From contig NZ_JOGR01000004.1 of NCBI RefSeq assembly GCF_000719515.1, positions 124,001 through 188,000 on the forward strand: a DNA stretch of 64,000 nt, in the 5' to 3' direction. A program made the translations under genes and the position numbers. Origin of the DNA: Glycomyces sp. NRRL B-16210 (GTDB lineage Bacteria > Actinomycetota > Actinomycetes > Mycobacteriales > Micromonosporaceae). This document shows positions 23,963 through 33,271 of this stretch, in pieces; position 1 is the stretch's first letter; each line of letters starts with the position of its first letter. The notes under the pieces were generated by a model. That model saw nothing but the letters and a program-made list of their open reading frames with translations, was not told the origin of the DNA and did not search any database.

Positions 23963-26900
23963 CTAGGCCTCGGCGATGACCAGCAGCGGCGCGCCCGGTC
24001 CGGCTTGGTCGCCCGGTGCGGTGAGCACCCTGGCGACGGTACCGGAGACCGGTGCGGTCACGGGCATCTCCAGTTTCATCGCTTCGAGGACCACGACGGT
24101 CTCCCCGGCGGTGACGCGGTCGCCCGGGGCGGTGTCGACGCGCCAGACGCTCGCGGCCATGGGGGCCTCGACCAGGGTCTCGCCGGGGGCGAGGTCGACG
24201 TTGGCGGCGGTGTCGGGGACCGGTTCGGTCAGGTCGCGGTCGAATTCGCCGGCGGCGGCCCAGCGGCGGCGTTCGGCTTCGAACGCGGCGGCCTGGCGGG
24301 TCTGGAAGGCGGCGATGCCGGTGGCGTTGTCGGCCAGGAGGCGCCGGTAGTCGGCGAAGGCGAAGGTGCCGTCGGTGATGGGGATCTGGGCGCGGCCGGC
24401 CGCCAGTTCGCGGCGGGTGTGGGCCAGTTCCTCCTCGCTGACGCGTTCGAACACGACGCGGTCGAAGAACCGCAGGAGCCAGGGCAGGCCGTCGTGGAAG
24501 GACGCGAGGTCCCGCAGGCCCGCCCAGATCGGCGCGGTGCGCCCGACCAGCTGGTAGCCGCCGGGCGAGTCCATGCCGTAGATGCACATGTAGGACCCGC
24601 CGATGCCGACGGTCCCTTCGGCCGTCCAGGTCCGGGCCGGGTTGTACTTGGTGGTGACCAGGCGGTGCCTCGGGTCGACGGGGACGGCCGCGGGCGCGCC
24701 GAGGTAGACGTCGCCCAGGCCCAGGACCAGCCATTGGGCGGCCGTGGCGATGGCGGCCACGTCCTCGACCGAGTCGAGGCCGTTGATGCGGCGGATGAAC
24801 TCGATGTTGGAGGGGTTGAACAAGGCGTCGTCGCGGACGTTGGTCGCGTAGCGGGCGATCGCCTCGTCCACGACCGCGTCGTTCCACGAGATCGGCAGGC
24901 GCACTTCGCGGGAGGGCACGACCATGTCGGCCACGTCGGGCAGGTCGCCTTCGAGTTCGACCAGGAGCCCGGTCAGGTGCCGCACCGGCAGCACGTCGGG
25001 GTCGACGTGCAGGTGGAGGGATCGCACGCCGGGCGTGGTGTCGATGATGCCGGCCGGGGCCGCCTCGGCGAGGGCGTCCATGAGCGCGCCGACGCGCATC
25101 CGCAGGCCCAAGTCCAGGTGCATCGGCCCGTATTCGAGCAGCAGCGCGTCGTCGCCGGCGCGCCGGTAGGCCACGGCCGGCCGGTCGCCTCCGGCTTCGA
25201 TCGCCGCGAGCGTGGCGGTGTCGGCGGCGGCGCCGACCAGCGGCACCGGCGCCGCGACCGGGTTGCGCCGCAAGCGGTCGGCCTCGTCCTCGGCGACCGG
25301 CAGGAACCGCACGGTGTCCCCGGGGCGCAACTGCCCGAGCTTCCACCGGTCGGCGGAGGTGACGGTGAACGGGCACGCGAACCCGCCCAGGCTCGGCCCG
25401 TCCGGGCCCAGCAGCGCGGGCGTGTCCCCGGTGAAGTTGACCGTGCCGACCGAGTACGGGTTGTCGTGCAGGTTCGACGGGTGCAGACCGGCCTCGCCCC
25501 CGTCGGTGCGCGCCCATTCGGGTCGCGGCCCGTCCAGGCGCACTCCTGAGCGCCCGGCGTGCACCTGCACCGACCATTCGGCCCCGTAGAGGCGTTCCAT
25601 GTCCGCGACCGTGAAGTAGTGCGGCGCCGGCTGCGGGCCCGGCGTCACCGACAGCGTCCAGTCGTGGCCGAACCCGGGCCGCTCGGCCACCGGCACCGGA
25701 CCGGCCACCGGCGCCATCGGAGCGGACGGCAGGAGCCGGTCGCCGGCGCGCAACTGGTCGCCGGTGTAGCCGCCGATGCGCCCGGGCGGGAACGTCGACG
25801 CCGACCCCAGGAACGTCGGCACGTCAAGGCCCCCTTGGAAGAGCACGTACGTGCGCGCACCGGCGTCGATGATCTGGCCGACCGCGAGCACCCCGCCGGC
25901 CGGCACCTCGAACGGCACCCACTGCTCCACCGCCACCCCGTCCAAAACGACCGACGCCGGAGCGCCCGTGACGCACACCGTGACCGCAGTCCCGAACCGC
26001 AGGGTCGGGCCCGCGATCGTGCACTCCAGACCCGGCACGCCCTCATCGTTGCCCAGAGCCCGGTTCCCCAGGCGGAACGACAGGTCGTCCATCGGCCCCG
26101 ACGGCGGCACCCCGACCTGCCAGTACCCGACCCGACCCGGGAAGTCCTGCACCGTGGTCAACACCCCGGCACCGACCACGTCGATACGCGGCGAAGCGTC
26201 CACGATCGAGGCCACCGTGCCCGTATCGTGCTGCACCGCCGCGACCCTCGCATCGACCGCCGCCGCCCGCAACTGCCCCAGATTCGTGTGCACCCCCTCG
26301 ATCCGCGTCCCCGCCAGCGCCTCCGCGAGCGCGGCCCAAGCCGACGCGCGGTCCGCACCCGCGGTCACGACCTTCGCGAGCATCGGATCATAGGAGGCCG
26401 GCACGTCCAGGCCACGCTCGATCCACGTGTCCACCCGCGCTTCTTCGGGAAACTCGACGGCGGTCAGCAGTCCTGCCGAAGGCAGGTGGTCGCGGGCGGG
26501 GTCCTCGGCGTACACCCGGGCCTCCACCGCCGCGCCCTGGACGGCCGGACCGGACTCGGGAAGCCCCTCGAGGAACTCGACATCCCCCGCGGCCGCGCGA
26601 ATCATCCACGCCACCAAGTCGATCCCGAGAATCCGCTCGGTCACCGGATGCTCCACCTGCAAACGCGTATTGAACTCCAGGAACGAAGCCTCCTCGCGCT
26701 CGGCGTCGTAGATGAACTCCACCGTCCCCGCCGACAGATACGACGCCGACGCCGCCAGCGCCCGCGCCGCCGCATGCATCCCCTCCCGCACCGCATCGGG
26801 AAGATTCGGAGCCGGAGCCTCCTCCAGGACCTTCTGATGGCGCCGCTGCAACGTGCAGTCCCGATCCGACAGACTCACGACCCGACCCGCACCGTCACCG

Positions 26901-27538
26901 AAGACCTGCACCTCCACATGCCGGGCTCTGCGAACATAGCGTTCGAGATAGACCGCGTCGTCACCGAAATTGTCGGCCGCCAGACGCTTCACCGTCGCGA
27001 ACACCTCGGCCAACTCGCCCGCGTCACTCGCCACCCGCATCCCGATGCCGCCGCCACCGGCCGAGGCCTTCACGATCACCGGGAACCCCACCGACGCCCC
27101 CGCCGCCACCGCCTCCTCCACCGAAGCCAGCGCCGCAGTACCCGCCGCGAGCGGCACTCCCGCCCGCGTGGCAGCGGCGCGAGCGGTCACCTTGTCCCCG
27201 AACAACTCCAAATGCTCCGGACGCGGCCCGATGAACACCAGACCCGCCTCGGCCACACGACGCGCGAACTCCGCGTTCTCGGCCAAGAACCCGTACCCCG
27301 GATGCACCGCCTGCGCACCGGTGTCCTTCGCCGCCGACAAGATCGCATCGACGTTCAAATACGACTCCGCCGGCGCCGCCGGACCCACGCACACCGCCAC
27401 ATCCGCATCCCGCACATGCAACGACCCCGCATCCGCCTCCGAATACACGGCCACGGTCTCGATGCCCAGACGATGGGCGGTCCGGGTGATCCGCCGGGAG
27501 ATCTCCCCGCGATTGGCGATCAGAATGCGCTCGAACAC
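23963..27538 (-). CDS. uca: Urea carboxylase
   Basis: A 1191-residue biotin enzyme converting urea, bicarbonate and ATP to allophanate. Domains in order: biotin carboxylase (about 1-450; ILIANRGEISRRI, KASAGGGGIGMR, EFNTRLQVEHPVTE), a KipA/AHS2 carboxyltransferase half (about 465-760; TTVQDFPGRVGYWQVGVPPSGPMD), a KipI/AHS1 half (about 775-980) and a biotinyl domain at the end with VLEAMKLEMPV. The GTG at 27538 has GAGG six bases upstream. It follows the GntR gene by 28 bases. Some homologues are guanidine carboxylases; the urt genes and lack of guanidine-type partners here favour urea. Confidence 0.94.
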   Translation of the reverse strand: MFERILIANRGEISRRITRTAHRLGIETVAVYSEADAGSLHVRDADVAVCVGPAAPAESYLNVDAILSAAKDTGAQAVHPGYGFLAENAEFARRVAEAGLVFIGPRPEHLELFGDKVTARAAATRAGVPLAAGTAALASVEEAVAAGASVGFPVIVKASAGGGGIGMRVASDAGELAEVFATVKRLAADNFGDDAVYLERYVRRARHVEVQVFGDGAGRVVSLSDRDCTLQRRHQKVLEEAPAPNLPDAVREGMHAAARALAASASYLSAGTVEFIYDAEREEASFLEFNTRLQVEHPVTERILGIDLVAWMIRAAAGDVEFLEGLPESGPAVQGAAVEARVYAEDPARDHLPSAGLLTAVEFPEEARVDTWIERGLDVPASYDPMLAKVVTAGADRASAWAALAEALAGTRIEGVHTNLGQLRAAAVDARVAAVQHDTGTVASIVDASPRIDVVGAGVLTTVQDFPGRVGYWQVGVPPSGPMDDLSFRLGNRALGNDEGVPGLECTIAGPTLRFGTAVTVCVTGAPASVVLDGVAVEQWVPFEVPAGGVLAVGQIIDAGARTYVLFQGGLDVPTFLGSASTFPPGRIGGYTGDQLRAGDRLLPSAPMAPVAGPVPVAERPGFGHDWTLSVTPGPQPAPHYFTVADMERLYGAEWSVQVHAGRSGVRLDGPRPEWARTDGGEAGLHPSNLHDNPYSVGTVNFTGDTPALLGPDGPSLGGFACPFTVTSADRWKLGQLRPGDTVRFLPVAEDEADRLRRNPVAAPVPLVGAAADTATLAAIEAGGDRPAVAYRRAGDDALLLEYGPMHLDLGLRMRVGALMDALAEAAPAGIIDTTPGVRSLHLHVDPDVLPVRHLTGLLVELEGDLPDVADMVVPSREVRLPISWNDAVVDEAIARYATNVRDDALFNPSNIEFIRRINGLDSVEDVAAIATAAQWLVLGLGDVYLGAPAAVPVDPRHRLVTTKYNPARTWTAEGTVGIGGSYMCIYGMDSPGGYQLVGRTAPIWAGLRDLASFHDGLPWLLRFFDRVVFERVSEEELAHTRRELAAGRAQIPITDGTFAFADYRRLLADNATGIAAFQTRQAAAFEAERRRWAAAGEFDRDLTEPVPDTAANVDLAPGETLVEAPMAASVWRVDTAPGDRVTAGETVVVLEAMKLEMPVTAPVSGTVARVLTAPGDQAGPGAPLLVIAEA

Positions 27539-27566
27539 GACAGGCCTCGCTCTCAAGGAAAGGGAA

Positions 27567-28274
27567 TCAGGGACGGACGGCATTCGCCAGATGCGCCCAG
27601 GTCAACGCCGCCTCAGCACGACCGACCACAATGGAACGAGAAGTCTCGATATGACGGGTGAGGATCGCCGTCGCCTCCGCATAACGACCCTCAAGCGCAC
27701 CCTCGGCGATCGCGATATGCTCACCGATCGTCGCCGCCATCCGCTCCTCAGTGAAATAATCGAACATCCGCGCCGGCCGAATCCGGTTGTTCACCACCCG
27801 CAGCGACTCCGCCAACTGCACATTCCCCGAAGCGGCCAAAAGCGTCAGATGATAACGCTCATCCCACTCCACGAAACCCGCACTCGGATCCGGCGGCGCC
27901 GCCCGCAACCGATACCACCGATCCAACTCCGGACCCAGCAGGTCCCGGTCATGCCGGATATCAGGATCGGTCGCCGCACGGGCGAGACCGCGCAACTCAA
28001 GGGTCAACCGGACCTCATAGAGATCATTGAGCTGATCGATCCGCGGCCGATATGGATACAGCCCATCCACCTCACGCGACACCAGACCATCAGCCGACAA
28101 CCGCGACAACGCCTCACGCACCGGCGTCCGCGACACCCCGTAATTCCCGGCCAAACGCTCCTCACCCAAACGCTTCCCCGGCTCATACTTCCCCGCCATG
28201 AGGTCAGCACGCAGCGCCACATAGACGCGCTCGGCAAGCGGCTCACCCGACTCCGGCAACGACGAGAAACTCAT
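27567..28274 (-). CDS. GntR-family (FCD) regulator of the urea operon
   Basis: A 235-residue regulator with an N-terminal winged helix (LAERVYVALRADLMAGKYEPGKRLGEERLAGNYGVSRTPVREALSRLSADGLV) and a C-terminal FCD effector domain with the helix EVRLTLELRGLA and metal-type His residues in ERYHLTLLAASGN and HIETS. The ATG at 28274 overlaps the urtE stop. Its place inside the operon, between transporter and enzyme genes, suggests it controls the whole unit, probably through GTATAC-type sites before urtA. Effector unknown; urea, allophanate or a nitrogen signal are candidates. Confidence 0.9.
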   Translation of the reverse strand: MSFSSLPESGEPLAERVYVALRADLMAGKYEPGKRLGEERLAGNYGVSRTPVREALSRLSADGLVSREVDGLYPYRPRIDQLNDLYEVRLTLELRGLARAATDPDIRHDRDLLGPELDRWYRLRAAPPDPSAGFVEWDERYHLTLLAASGNVQLAESLRVVNNRIRPARMFDYFTEERMAATIGEHIAIAEGALEGRYAEATAILTRHIETSRSIVVGRAEAALTWAHLANAVRP

Positions 28275-28963
28275 ATCGACATCGCCTCCCGCACCCGCGG
28301 CTCCGCCCCGACACCCGTCGCACCCTCCGACGCCACCCGACCCGAACGCAACACGTAATACCGATCCGCCGCCTGCAACGCGAACCCCAAATGCTGCTCC
28401 ACCAACAACACCGACAACCCGCCCCGCCGCGCCAGATCCACGATCGTCGACTCGATCTCCGCCACCACGTTCGGCTGAATCCCCTCAGTCGGCTCATCCA
28501 AGATCAACAGCCGCGGCTCGGTGATCAACGCCCTCGCGATCGCCAACTGCTGGCGCTGGCCGCCGGAGAGGAGTCCGGCCTGGCGGCCCAGGAGCGGGCG
28601 CAGGGCGGGGAACAGGTCGAGCTGGGCGTCGATGAGGGCCTTGCCCTTCTTGCGGCCGTCGGCGACCAGGCGCAGGTTCTCCCCGGCGGTCAGGTGCGCG
28701 AAGCACTGCTGGCCTTGGGGGACGTAGGCCATGCCGGCCTTGACGCGGCGGTTGGCGGGTCGGCGGGTGACGTCGGCGCCGTCGAGTTCGACGCCGCCGG
28801 ACATGGCCGGGATGAGGCCGACCACGGCCCGCAGGAGCGTGGTCTTGCCGGCCCCGTTGTGGCCCATGACGGACACGACCTCGTCGGGGCCGATGTGGAG
28901 GTTCACGCCGTGCACGACGGCGGAGCGGCCGTAGCCGCAGGAGAGTTCACGCAGTCGCAGCAT
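28271..28963 (-). CDS. urtE: Urea ABC transporter ATP-binding protein UrtE
   Basis: A 230-residue LivF-like ATPase. Walker A is GHNGAGKTT, the signature LLSGGQRQQLAIARAL and Walker B LLILDEPTEGIQPNVVAEIE; the last phrase, GIQPN, is typical of UrtE. It powers import together with UrtD. The ATG at 28963 lies inside the end of urtD (17-base overlap). Confidence 0.95.
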   Translation of the reverse strand: MLRLRELSCGYGRSAVVHGVNLHIGPDEVVSVMGHNGAGKTTLLRAVVGLIPAMSGGVELDGADVTRRPANRRVKAGMAYVPQGQQCFAHLTAGENLRLVADGRKKGKALIDAQLDLFPALRPLLGRQAGLLSGGQRQQLAIARALITEPRLLILDEPTEGIQPNVVAEIESTIVDLARRGGLSVLLVEQHLGFALQAADRYYVLRSGRVASEGATGVGAEPRVREAMSI

Positions 28964-29708
28964 CGAGGGCCTCCGGTTCGTGGGCGGTGCCGAGGTAGAC
29001 CTCCTGGACGCGCGGATCGCCCGAGACCTCGTCGACCGAGCCGGAGGCGAGGACGGCCCCGGCGTGGAGGACGGTGACGCGGGAGGCGAAGGCGCGCATG
29101 AAGTCCATGTCGTGCTCGACCACGGCGACGGCGCGGTCGGCGGCGATGTCGTGGAGGAGGCGGCCGGTGGTCTCGCGCTCGTCGTGGCCCATGCCGGCGA
29201 TGGGCTCGTCGAGCAGGAGCACGTCGGCGTCGCCGACCAGGAGCATCCCGATCTCCAGCCACTGCTTCTGGCCGTGGGCGAGGATGCCCGCGGGGGTCTC
29301 GGCGGCGTCGCCGAGTCCGATGCGCTCCATGGTGGCGACCACGTTCTCGGGCAGGTGCTTTCGGCGGCGCAGCAGCGACCAGGGCGAGCGCCCGGCTCCG
29401 GCGGCGATGTCGAGGTTCTGGGCGACGGTGAGGCTCTCGAAGACCGTGGCGGTCTGGAAGGTCCGGCCGATGCCTCGGCGGGCGATGTGGTGGACCTTCT
29501 TGCCGCGCAGCTCCTCGCCGTCCTTGACGACCGACCCGGTGTACTTGGCCAGGCCGGTGATCGCGTCGACGAGGGTGGTCTTCCCGGCGCCGTTGGGGCC
29601 GATGAGGAAGTGCACCTCCCCGCGGTCGAGTTCGAGGTCCACGCCGTCGACGGCGGTGAAGCCGTCAAAGTCGACGCGGATGTCCTTGCAGGTCAATGCG
29701 GTGCTCAT
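28947..29708 (-). CDS. urtD: Urea ABC transporter ATP-binding protein UrtD
   Basis: A 253-residue LivG-like ATPase with Walker A GPNGAGKTT, the UrtD-type linker GIGRTFQTATVFESLTVAQNL, a signature region ILAHGQKQWLEIGMLL and Walker B VLLLDEPIAGMG. The GQKQWLEIGM form of the signature separates UrtD from amino-acid LivG proteins. The start overlaps the urtC stop (ATGA). Confidence 0.95.
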   Translation of the reverse strand: MSTALTCKDIRVDFDGFTAVDGVDLELDRGEVHFLIGPNGAGKTTLVDAITGLAKYTGSVVKDGEELRGKKVHHIARRGIGRTFQTATVFESLTVAQNLDIAAGAGRSPWSLLRRRKHLPENVVATMERIGLGDAAETPAGILAHGQKQWLEIGMLLVGDADVLLLDEPIAGMGHDERETTGRLLHDIAADRAVAVVEHDMDFMRAFASRVTVLHAGAVLASGSVDEVSGDPRVQEVYLGTAHEPEALDAATA

Positions 29709-30778
29709 GCGGCGGCCTCCACTGCGGTGGGTTTGGACGGGAGCCGTCGGGCGAGGGCGCCGACCGAGGCGATCCCTCCGGGGAGCAGGGCGATGACGGC
29801 GATGAACAGGAGTCCTTGGGCGTAGGTCCAGGCGGAGGGGAACTGCTCGGACAGGGCGGTCTGGGCCCAGGCGACGGCGAGGGCGCCGATGACCGGCCCG
29901 GCCAGGCTCGCGCGGCCGCCGATGGCGACGCCGAGGATGAACATGATGGAGGGGATGATCCCGATGCTGGCCGGGGAGATGATGCCGACCACGGGCACGA
30001 AGATCGCCCCGGCGATCGAGGCGAACAGCGCGGCGGCGGCGTAGGCGACGACCTTGATGTTCGCCGCGTCGTAGCCGAGGAAGCGCACGCGCTCCTCGCC
30101 GTCGCGCACGGCCACGAGCAGTTCGCCGTATCGGCTGCGGCGCAGTTGCAGCGCCACCGCCATGACCACGAGCAGCGCGCCCGCGGCGATGAAGTACAGC
30201 ATCTGCTGGTTCACCGGGTCGGCCAGGTTGAACCCGAAGAAGTACCGGAACCGCGAGAGGCCGTTGAACCCGCCGAGGGTCTGCTGGCCGATGAGGAGGA
30301 TCGCGAACGCCCCGGCGAGCGCCTGGGACAGGATCGCGAAGTAGGCGCCCTTGACGCGCCGCTTGAACACCGCGAAACCCAGGAGCACCGCGAAGCCGGT
30401 GGGCAGCAGCAGGATCGCGGCGATCGTGAAGACCGGGGAGGTGAACGGCACCCAGTAGCCGGGCAGTTCGCGGATGCCGGCGAGCTCCATGAAGTCGGGG
30501 ACGGCGCCGGGGCCGCCGCGGAACTCGGCGTCGGCCATCTTCAGGTGCATGGCCATGAGGTAGGCGCCCATGCCGAAGAACACGCCCTGCCCGAGGGTGA
30601 GCATCCCGCCCCTCCCCCAGGCCAGGCCGATGCCGACGGCGACGATCGCGTAGCACAGGAACTGGGCGAGCAGGCCGAGGCGGAACCCCGAGAGCACGAG
30701 CGGGGCGAGCCCGAACAGGACGAGCGCGGCGGCGGCGAACCCGGTCCAGGTGCCCGCCCGGGTGGAGAAGAACTTCAT
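29705..30778 (-). CDS. urtC: Urea ABC transporter permease UrtC
   Basis: A 357-residue LivM-like permease. The first segment is followed by the family phrase GLAWGRGGMLTLGQGVFFGMGAYLMAMHLKMAD, which in UrtC proteins is nearly invariant; the later LVAVRDGEERVRFLGYDAANIKVVAYAAAALFASIAGA marks the ATPase-docking region. About eight to ten segments in all. Start and stop overlap the flanking urt genes. Confidence 0.95.
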   Translation of the reverse strand: MKFFSTRAGTWTGFAAAALVLFGLAPLVLSGFRLGLLAQFLCYAIVAVGIGLAWGRGGMLTLGQGVFFGMGAYLMAMHLKMADAEFRGGPGAVPDFMELAGIRELPGYWVPFTSPVFTIAAILLLPTGFAVLLGFAVFKRRVKGAYFAILSQALAGAFAILLIGQQTLGGFNGLSRFRYFFGFNLADPVNQQMLYFIAAGALLVVMAVALQLRRSRYGELLVAVRDGEERVRFLGYDAANIKVVAYAAAALFASIAGAIFVPVVGIISPASIGIIPSIMFILGVAIGGRASLAGPVIGALAVAWAQTALSEQFPSAWTYAQGLLFIAVIALLPGGIASVGALARRLPSKPTAVEAAA

Positions 30779-31659
30779 GCGAGGCTCCTGGTGCGCAGCG
30801 TGAACAGGCCCTGGGGGCGCAGTTGGAGGAAGACGACGATGACGACGAACACGCCGACCTTCGCCAGCGAGGCGGTCGAGTAGGTCTCGAACACCGCCTG
30901 GAAGGTGCCGAGCGCGACCGCGGCGACCACCGCGCCCTTGATGCGGCCCATGCCGCCGGCGACGACCACGAGGAATGCGTCGACCAGGTAGGACTGGCCG
31001 GTGGTCGGGCTCGTGGAGCCGATGAGGGTCAGGGCGACCCCGGCGACCCCGGCGAGGCCCGAGCCGATGAAGAACGTGCCGGCGTCGACCCGGCGCGAGG
31101 ACACGCCAGCGGTCTCGGCGAGGTCGCGGTTGCCGACCACCGCGCGGATGCGCCGCCCGGCGGGGGTGAACCGCAGGACCAGCGTCACCGCCGCGACCGC
31201 GACGACCGCCAGCGCCATGATGAACAGCCGCGTCTTGGGGACGGTGGTCCCCAGCAGGTCGACCCCGCCGCGCAGGGGCTCGGGGACGGTCACGTTGACC
31301 GCCGGAGCGCCGAACACGTCGCGGGCGACCTGCTGGAGTACCAGGCCGACCCCGAAGGTCACCAGGAGGGTGTCCAGGGGCCGGTGGTACAGGCGCCGGA
31401 GGAGCAGCGACTCCAGCACCAGGCCCATGGCCCCGCCGACCAGGAACCCGATCGGCAGGGCGATGAGAAGGGAGACACCGGCGTCACCGACCACCTGCTG
31501 CGTGACGTACGCCGTGTAGCAGCCGGCCATGATGAACTCGCCGTGCGCCATGTTGATCACGCCCATCTGCCCGAAGGTCAGCGACAGGCCCAGCGCGGCC
31601 AGCAGCAGGATCGACCCTGTGCTCAAGCCGGTGAACAGTTGCCCCACGAAGAGGTCCAC
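30775..31659 (-). CDS. urtB: Urea ABC transporter permease UrtB
   Basis: A 294-residue LivH-like permease: LTFGQMGVINMAHGEFIMAGCYTAYVTQ near the N-terminus, RPLDTLLVTFGVGLVLQQ in the middle and the docking helix VVGNRDLAETAGVSSRRVDAGTFFIGSGLAGVAG. Membrane-embedded partner of UrtC. The GTG at 31659 has AGGGAGA upstream and follows urtA by 26 bases. It lacks the long N-terminal outer domain that some proteobacterial UrtB proteins have. Confidence 0.95.
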   Translation of the reverse strand: MDLFVGQLFTGLSTGSILLLAALGLSLTFGQMGVINMAHGEFIMAGCYTAYVTQQVVGDAGVSLLIALPIGFLVGGAMGLVLESLLLRRLYHRPLDTLLVTFGVGLVLQQVARDVFGAPAVNVTVPEPLRGGVDLLGTTVPKTRLFIMALAVVAVAAVTLVLRFTPAGRRIRAVVGNRDLAETAGVSSRRVDAGTFFIGSGLAGVAGVALTLIGSTSPTTGQSYLVDAFLVVVAGGMGRIKGAVVAAVALGTFQAVFETYSTASLAKVGVFVVIVVFLQLRPQGLFTLRTRSLA

Positions 31660-31685
31660 GGTGTCTCCCTTCCGTTCCGCGCCGG

Positions 31686-32957
31686 CTACTCGGTCACCGT
31701 GAGTTCGGCGGCCCAGTCGTAGCCTTCGAGGAACGGGTCGGGTTCGATCGGTCCGTCGGACTCCCACACGGTGTAGAGCAGGCCGTCGGATCGGATCTCG
31801 CCGATGCGGGCGGTCTTGGCGACGTGGTGGTTGTCGCCGTTGATGACGACGGTCCCTTCGGGGCTGGCGAAGGAGACGCCGTCGGCGTTGGCCTGGATGT
31901 CGGCGACGGCGAACGAGCCGGCCTTCTCCACGGTCGCGGCCCACAGGTAGACGGAGTTGTAGGCGGCCTCCATGGGGTCGGAGGTGACGCGCTCGTCGCC
32001 GTACTCGGTCTTGAAGGCCTCGACGAACGCGGCGTTCTCGGGCGATTCGACGGTCTGGTAGTAGTTCCAGGCCGCGAGCTGGCCTTCGATGTTCTCGATG
32101 CCGATGCCGCCGACCTCTTCTTCGGCGATGGAGACGCTCATGACGGGCATCTCCTCGGGGGTGAGGCCGACGTTGGCGTACTCGCGGAAGAACGCGACGT
32201 TCGAGTCGCCGTTGAGGGTGTTGAAGACCGCGTCGGCGCCGGAGGCGCTGACCTGGTTGACGATGGTGGAGAACTCGACCGAGCCGAGTTGGGCGTAGTC
32301 CTCGCCGAGCACTTCGATGCCGTGGTCGGCCGCGTAGGCGTTGATGATGGCGTTGGCGGTGCGGGGGAAGACGTAGTCGGACCCGACCAGGTAGAGCGAT
32401 TCGACGCCGGTCTCGGCGAGGTAGTCGAGGGCGGGGATGATCTGCTGGTTGGTGGTCGCTCCGGTGTAGAAGATGTTCGGGGAGGCTTCGAGGCCCTCGT
32501 ACTGGACGGGGTAGTACAGGAGCGAGTCGTTGTCCTCGAAGACCGGGAGCATGGCCTTGCGCGAGGCCGAGGTCCAGCCGCCGAAGACCGCGGCCACGCA
32601 GTCCTCGCGGATGAGCTTCTCGGCCTTCTCGGCGAAGACGGTGGGCTCGGAGGCCCCGTCCTCGGCGACGATCTCGATCTCCTTGCCCTGGACGCCGCCT
32701 GCGGCGTTGATCTCGGCGACGGCGAGGTAGATGGCGTCGCGGACGGTGGTCTCGGAGATGGACATGGTGCCGGACAGGGAGTTGAGGGCGCCGACCTTGA
32801 CGGTGTCGCCGGAGGTGTCCACGCAGGACTCGGCGGCGACGGTCTCTTCGCCGGCGCGGGAGCCGCAGGCGGCGGTGGCGATGAGGCCGGTGATCGCGGC
32901 GGTGGCGGCGAGGGTGCGGGCGATATCTCGGGCTTCGAGCTTGGGACGCAATGGCAT
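31686..32957 (-). CDS. urtA: Urea ABC transporter binding lipoprotein UrtA
   Basis: A 423-residue extracytoplasmic binding protein. A basic N-terminus and hydrophobic stretch lead to the lipobox LIATAAC with the lipidated Cys31. The mature protein begins VKVGALNSLSGTMSISETTVRDA, then VAAVFGGWTSASRKAMLPVFE and LLYYPVQYEGLEASPNIFYTGATTNQQ, the last being the UrtA (not LivJ) form of the ligand pocket. First gene of the eight-gene urea operon, with a promoter about 100 bases upstream. Confidence 0.95.
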   Translation of the reverse strand: MPLRPKLEARDIARTLAATAAITGLIATAACGSRAGEETVAAESCVDTSGDTVKVGALNSLSGTMSISETTVRDAIYLAVAEINAAGGVQGKEIEIVAEDGASEPTVFAEKAEKLIREDCVAAVFGGWTSASRKAMLPVFEDNDSLLYYPVQYEGLEASPNIFYTGATTNQQIIPALDYLAETGVESLYLVGSDYVFPRTANAIINAYAADHGIEVLGEDYAQLGSVEFSTIVNQVSASGADAVFNTLNGDSNVAFFREYANVGLTPEEMPVMSVSIAEEEVGGIGIENIEGQLAAWNYYQTVESPENAAFVEAFKTEYGDERVTSDPMEAAYNSVYLWAATVEKAGSFAVADIQANADGVSFASPEGTVVINGDNHHVAKTARIGEIRSDGLLYTVWESDGPIEPDPFLEGYDWAAELTVTE

Positions 32958-33052
32958 GTGCAGTTGACCTTCCGCAGAGGAGCGCCCCGGCGATAGAGGG
33001 GCGCCGGGTCTGCAAGGGAACGCCGCCGCAGGTCGCGGCGGTGTACAGGTGC

Positions 33053-33083
33053 GTATACAACGTCGTATCCGCTCTGGATTCAA
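33053..33083 (-). promoter_or_regulatory. Urea operon promoter with overlapping GntR-like site
   Basis: On the minus strand: -35 TTGAAT (33083-33078), 17-base spacer, -10 TTGTAT (33060-33055). The palindrome GTATAC (33053-33058) covers the -10, with related words GTGTAC at 33041 and GTCGTATCC at 33062, as expected for an FCD-type GntR operator (core GTxxAC). Confidence 0.6.
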
Positions 33084-33158
33084 ATTAGGTTCGCGATGTT
33101 TCCCCGCCGTGCACGTCGAGCACAGCCGTATGAACTGTGGTTGCGGGGACGTTAAAAA

Positions 33159-33184
33159 GCCCGCACGGCCGGAGCCGTACGGGC
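33159..33184 (-). terminator. Rho-independent terminator after the alpha/beta hydrolase gene
   Basis: GCCCGTACGGC and GCCGTGCGGGC pair with one mismatch around a 4-base loop and, on the minus strand, are followed by TTTTTAAC. It is the second of two hairpins after the hydrolase and also insulates the urea promoter. Confidence 0.85.
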
Positions 33185-33224
33185 GCATGGCGGTCGGGTT
33201 CGGCTGTCGCCGGGCCCGGACACG

Positions 33225-33258
33225 CCTGTGGGGCGCGGCGTAGGCCGCGCCCCACAGG
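33225..33258 (-). terminator. Strong 15-bp hairpin after the alpha/beta hydrolase gene
   Basis: CCTGTGGGGCGCGGC and GCCGCGCCCCACAGG pair perfectly with a 4-base loop, 14 bases past the hydrolase stop. There is no U tract, so it acts as a brake or stabiliser before the true terminator at 33159. Confidence 0.75.
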
Positions 33259-33271
33259 GTCGAAGTTCTGA

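Noticed and set aside
27539..27566. Guanidine riboswitch before urea carboxylase
   Set aside because: Only 28 bases separate the carboxylase from the GntR gene, and the operon leader before urtA shows GntR-type sites, not the conserved riboswitch core.
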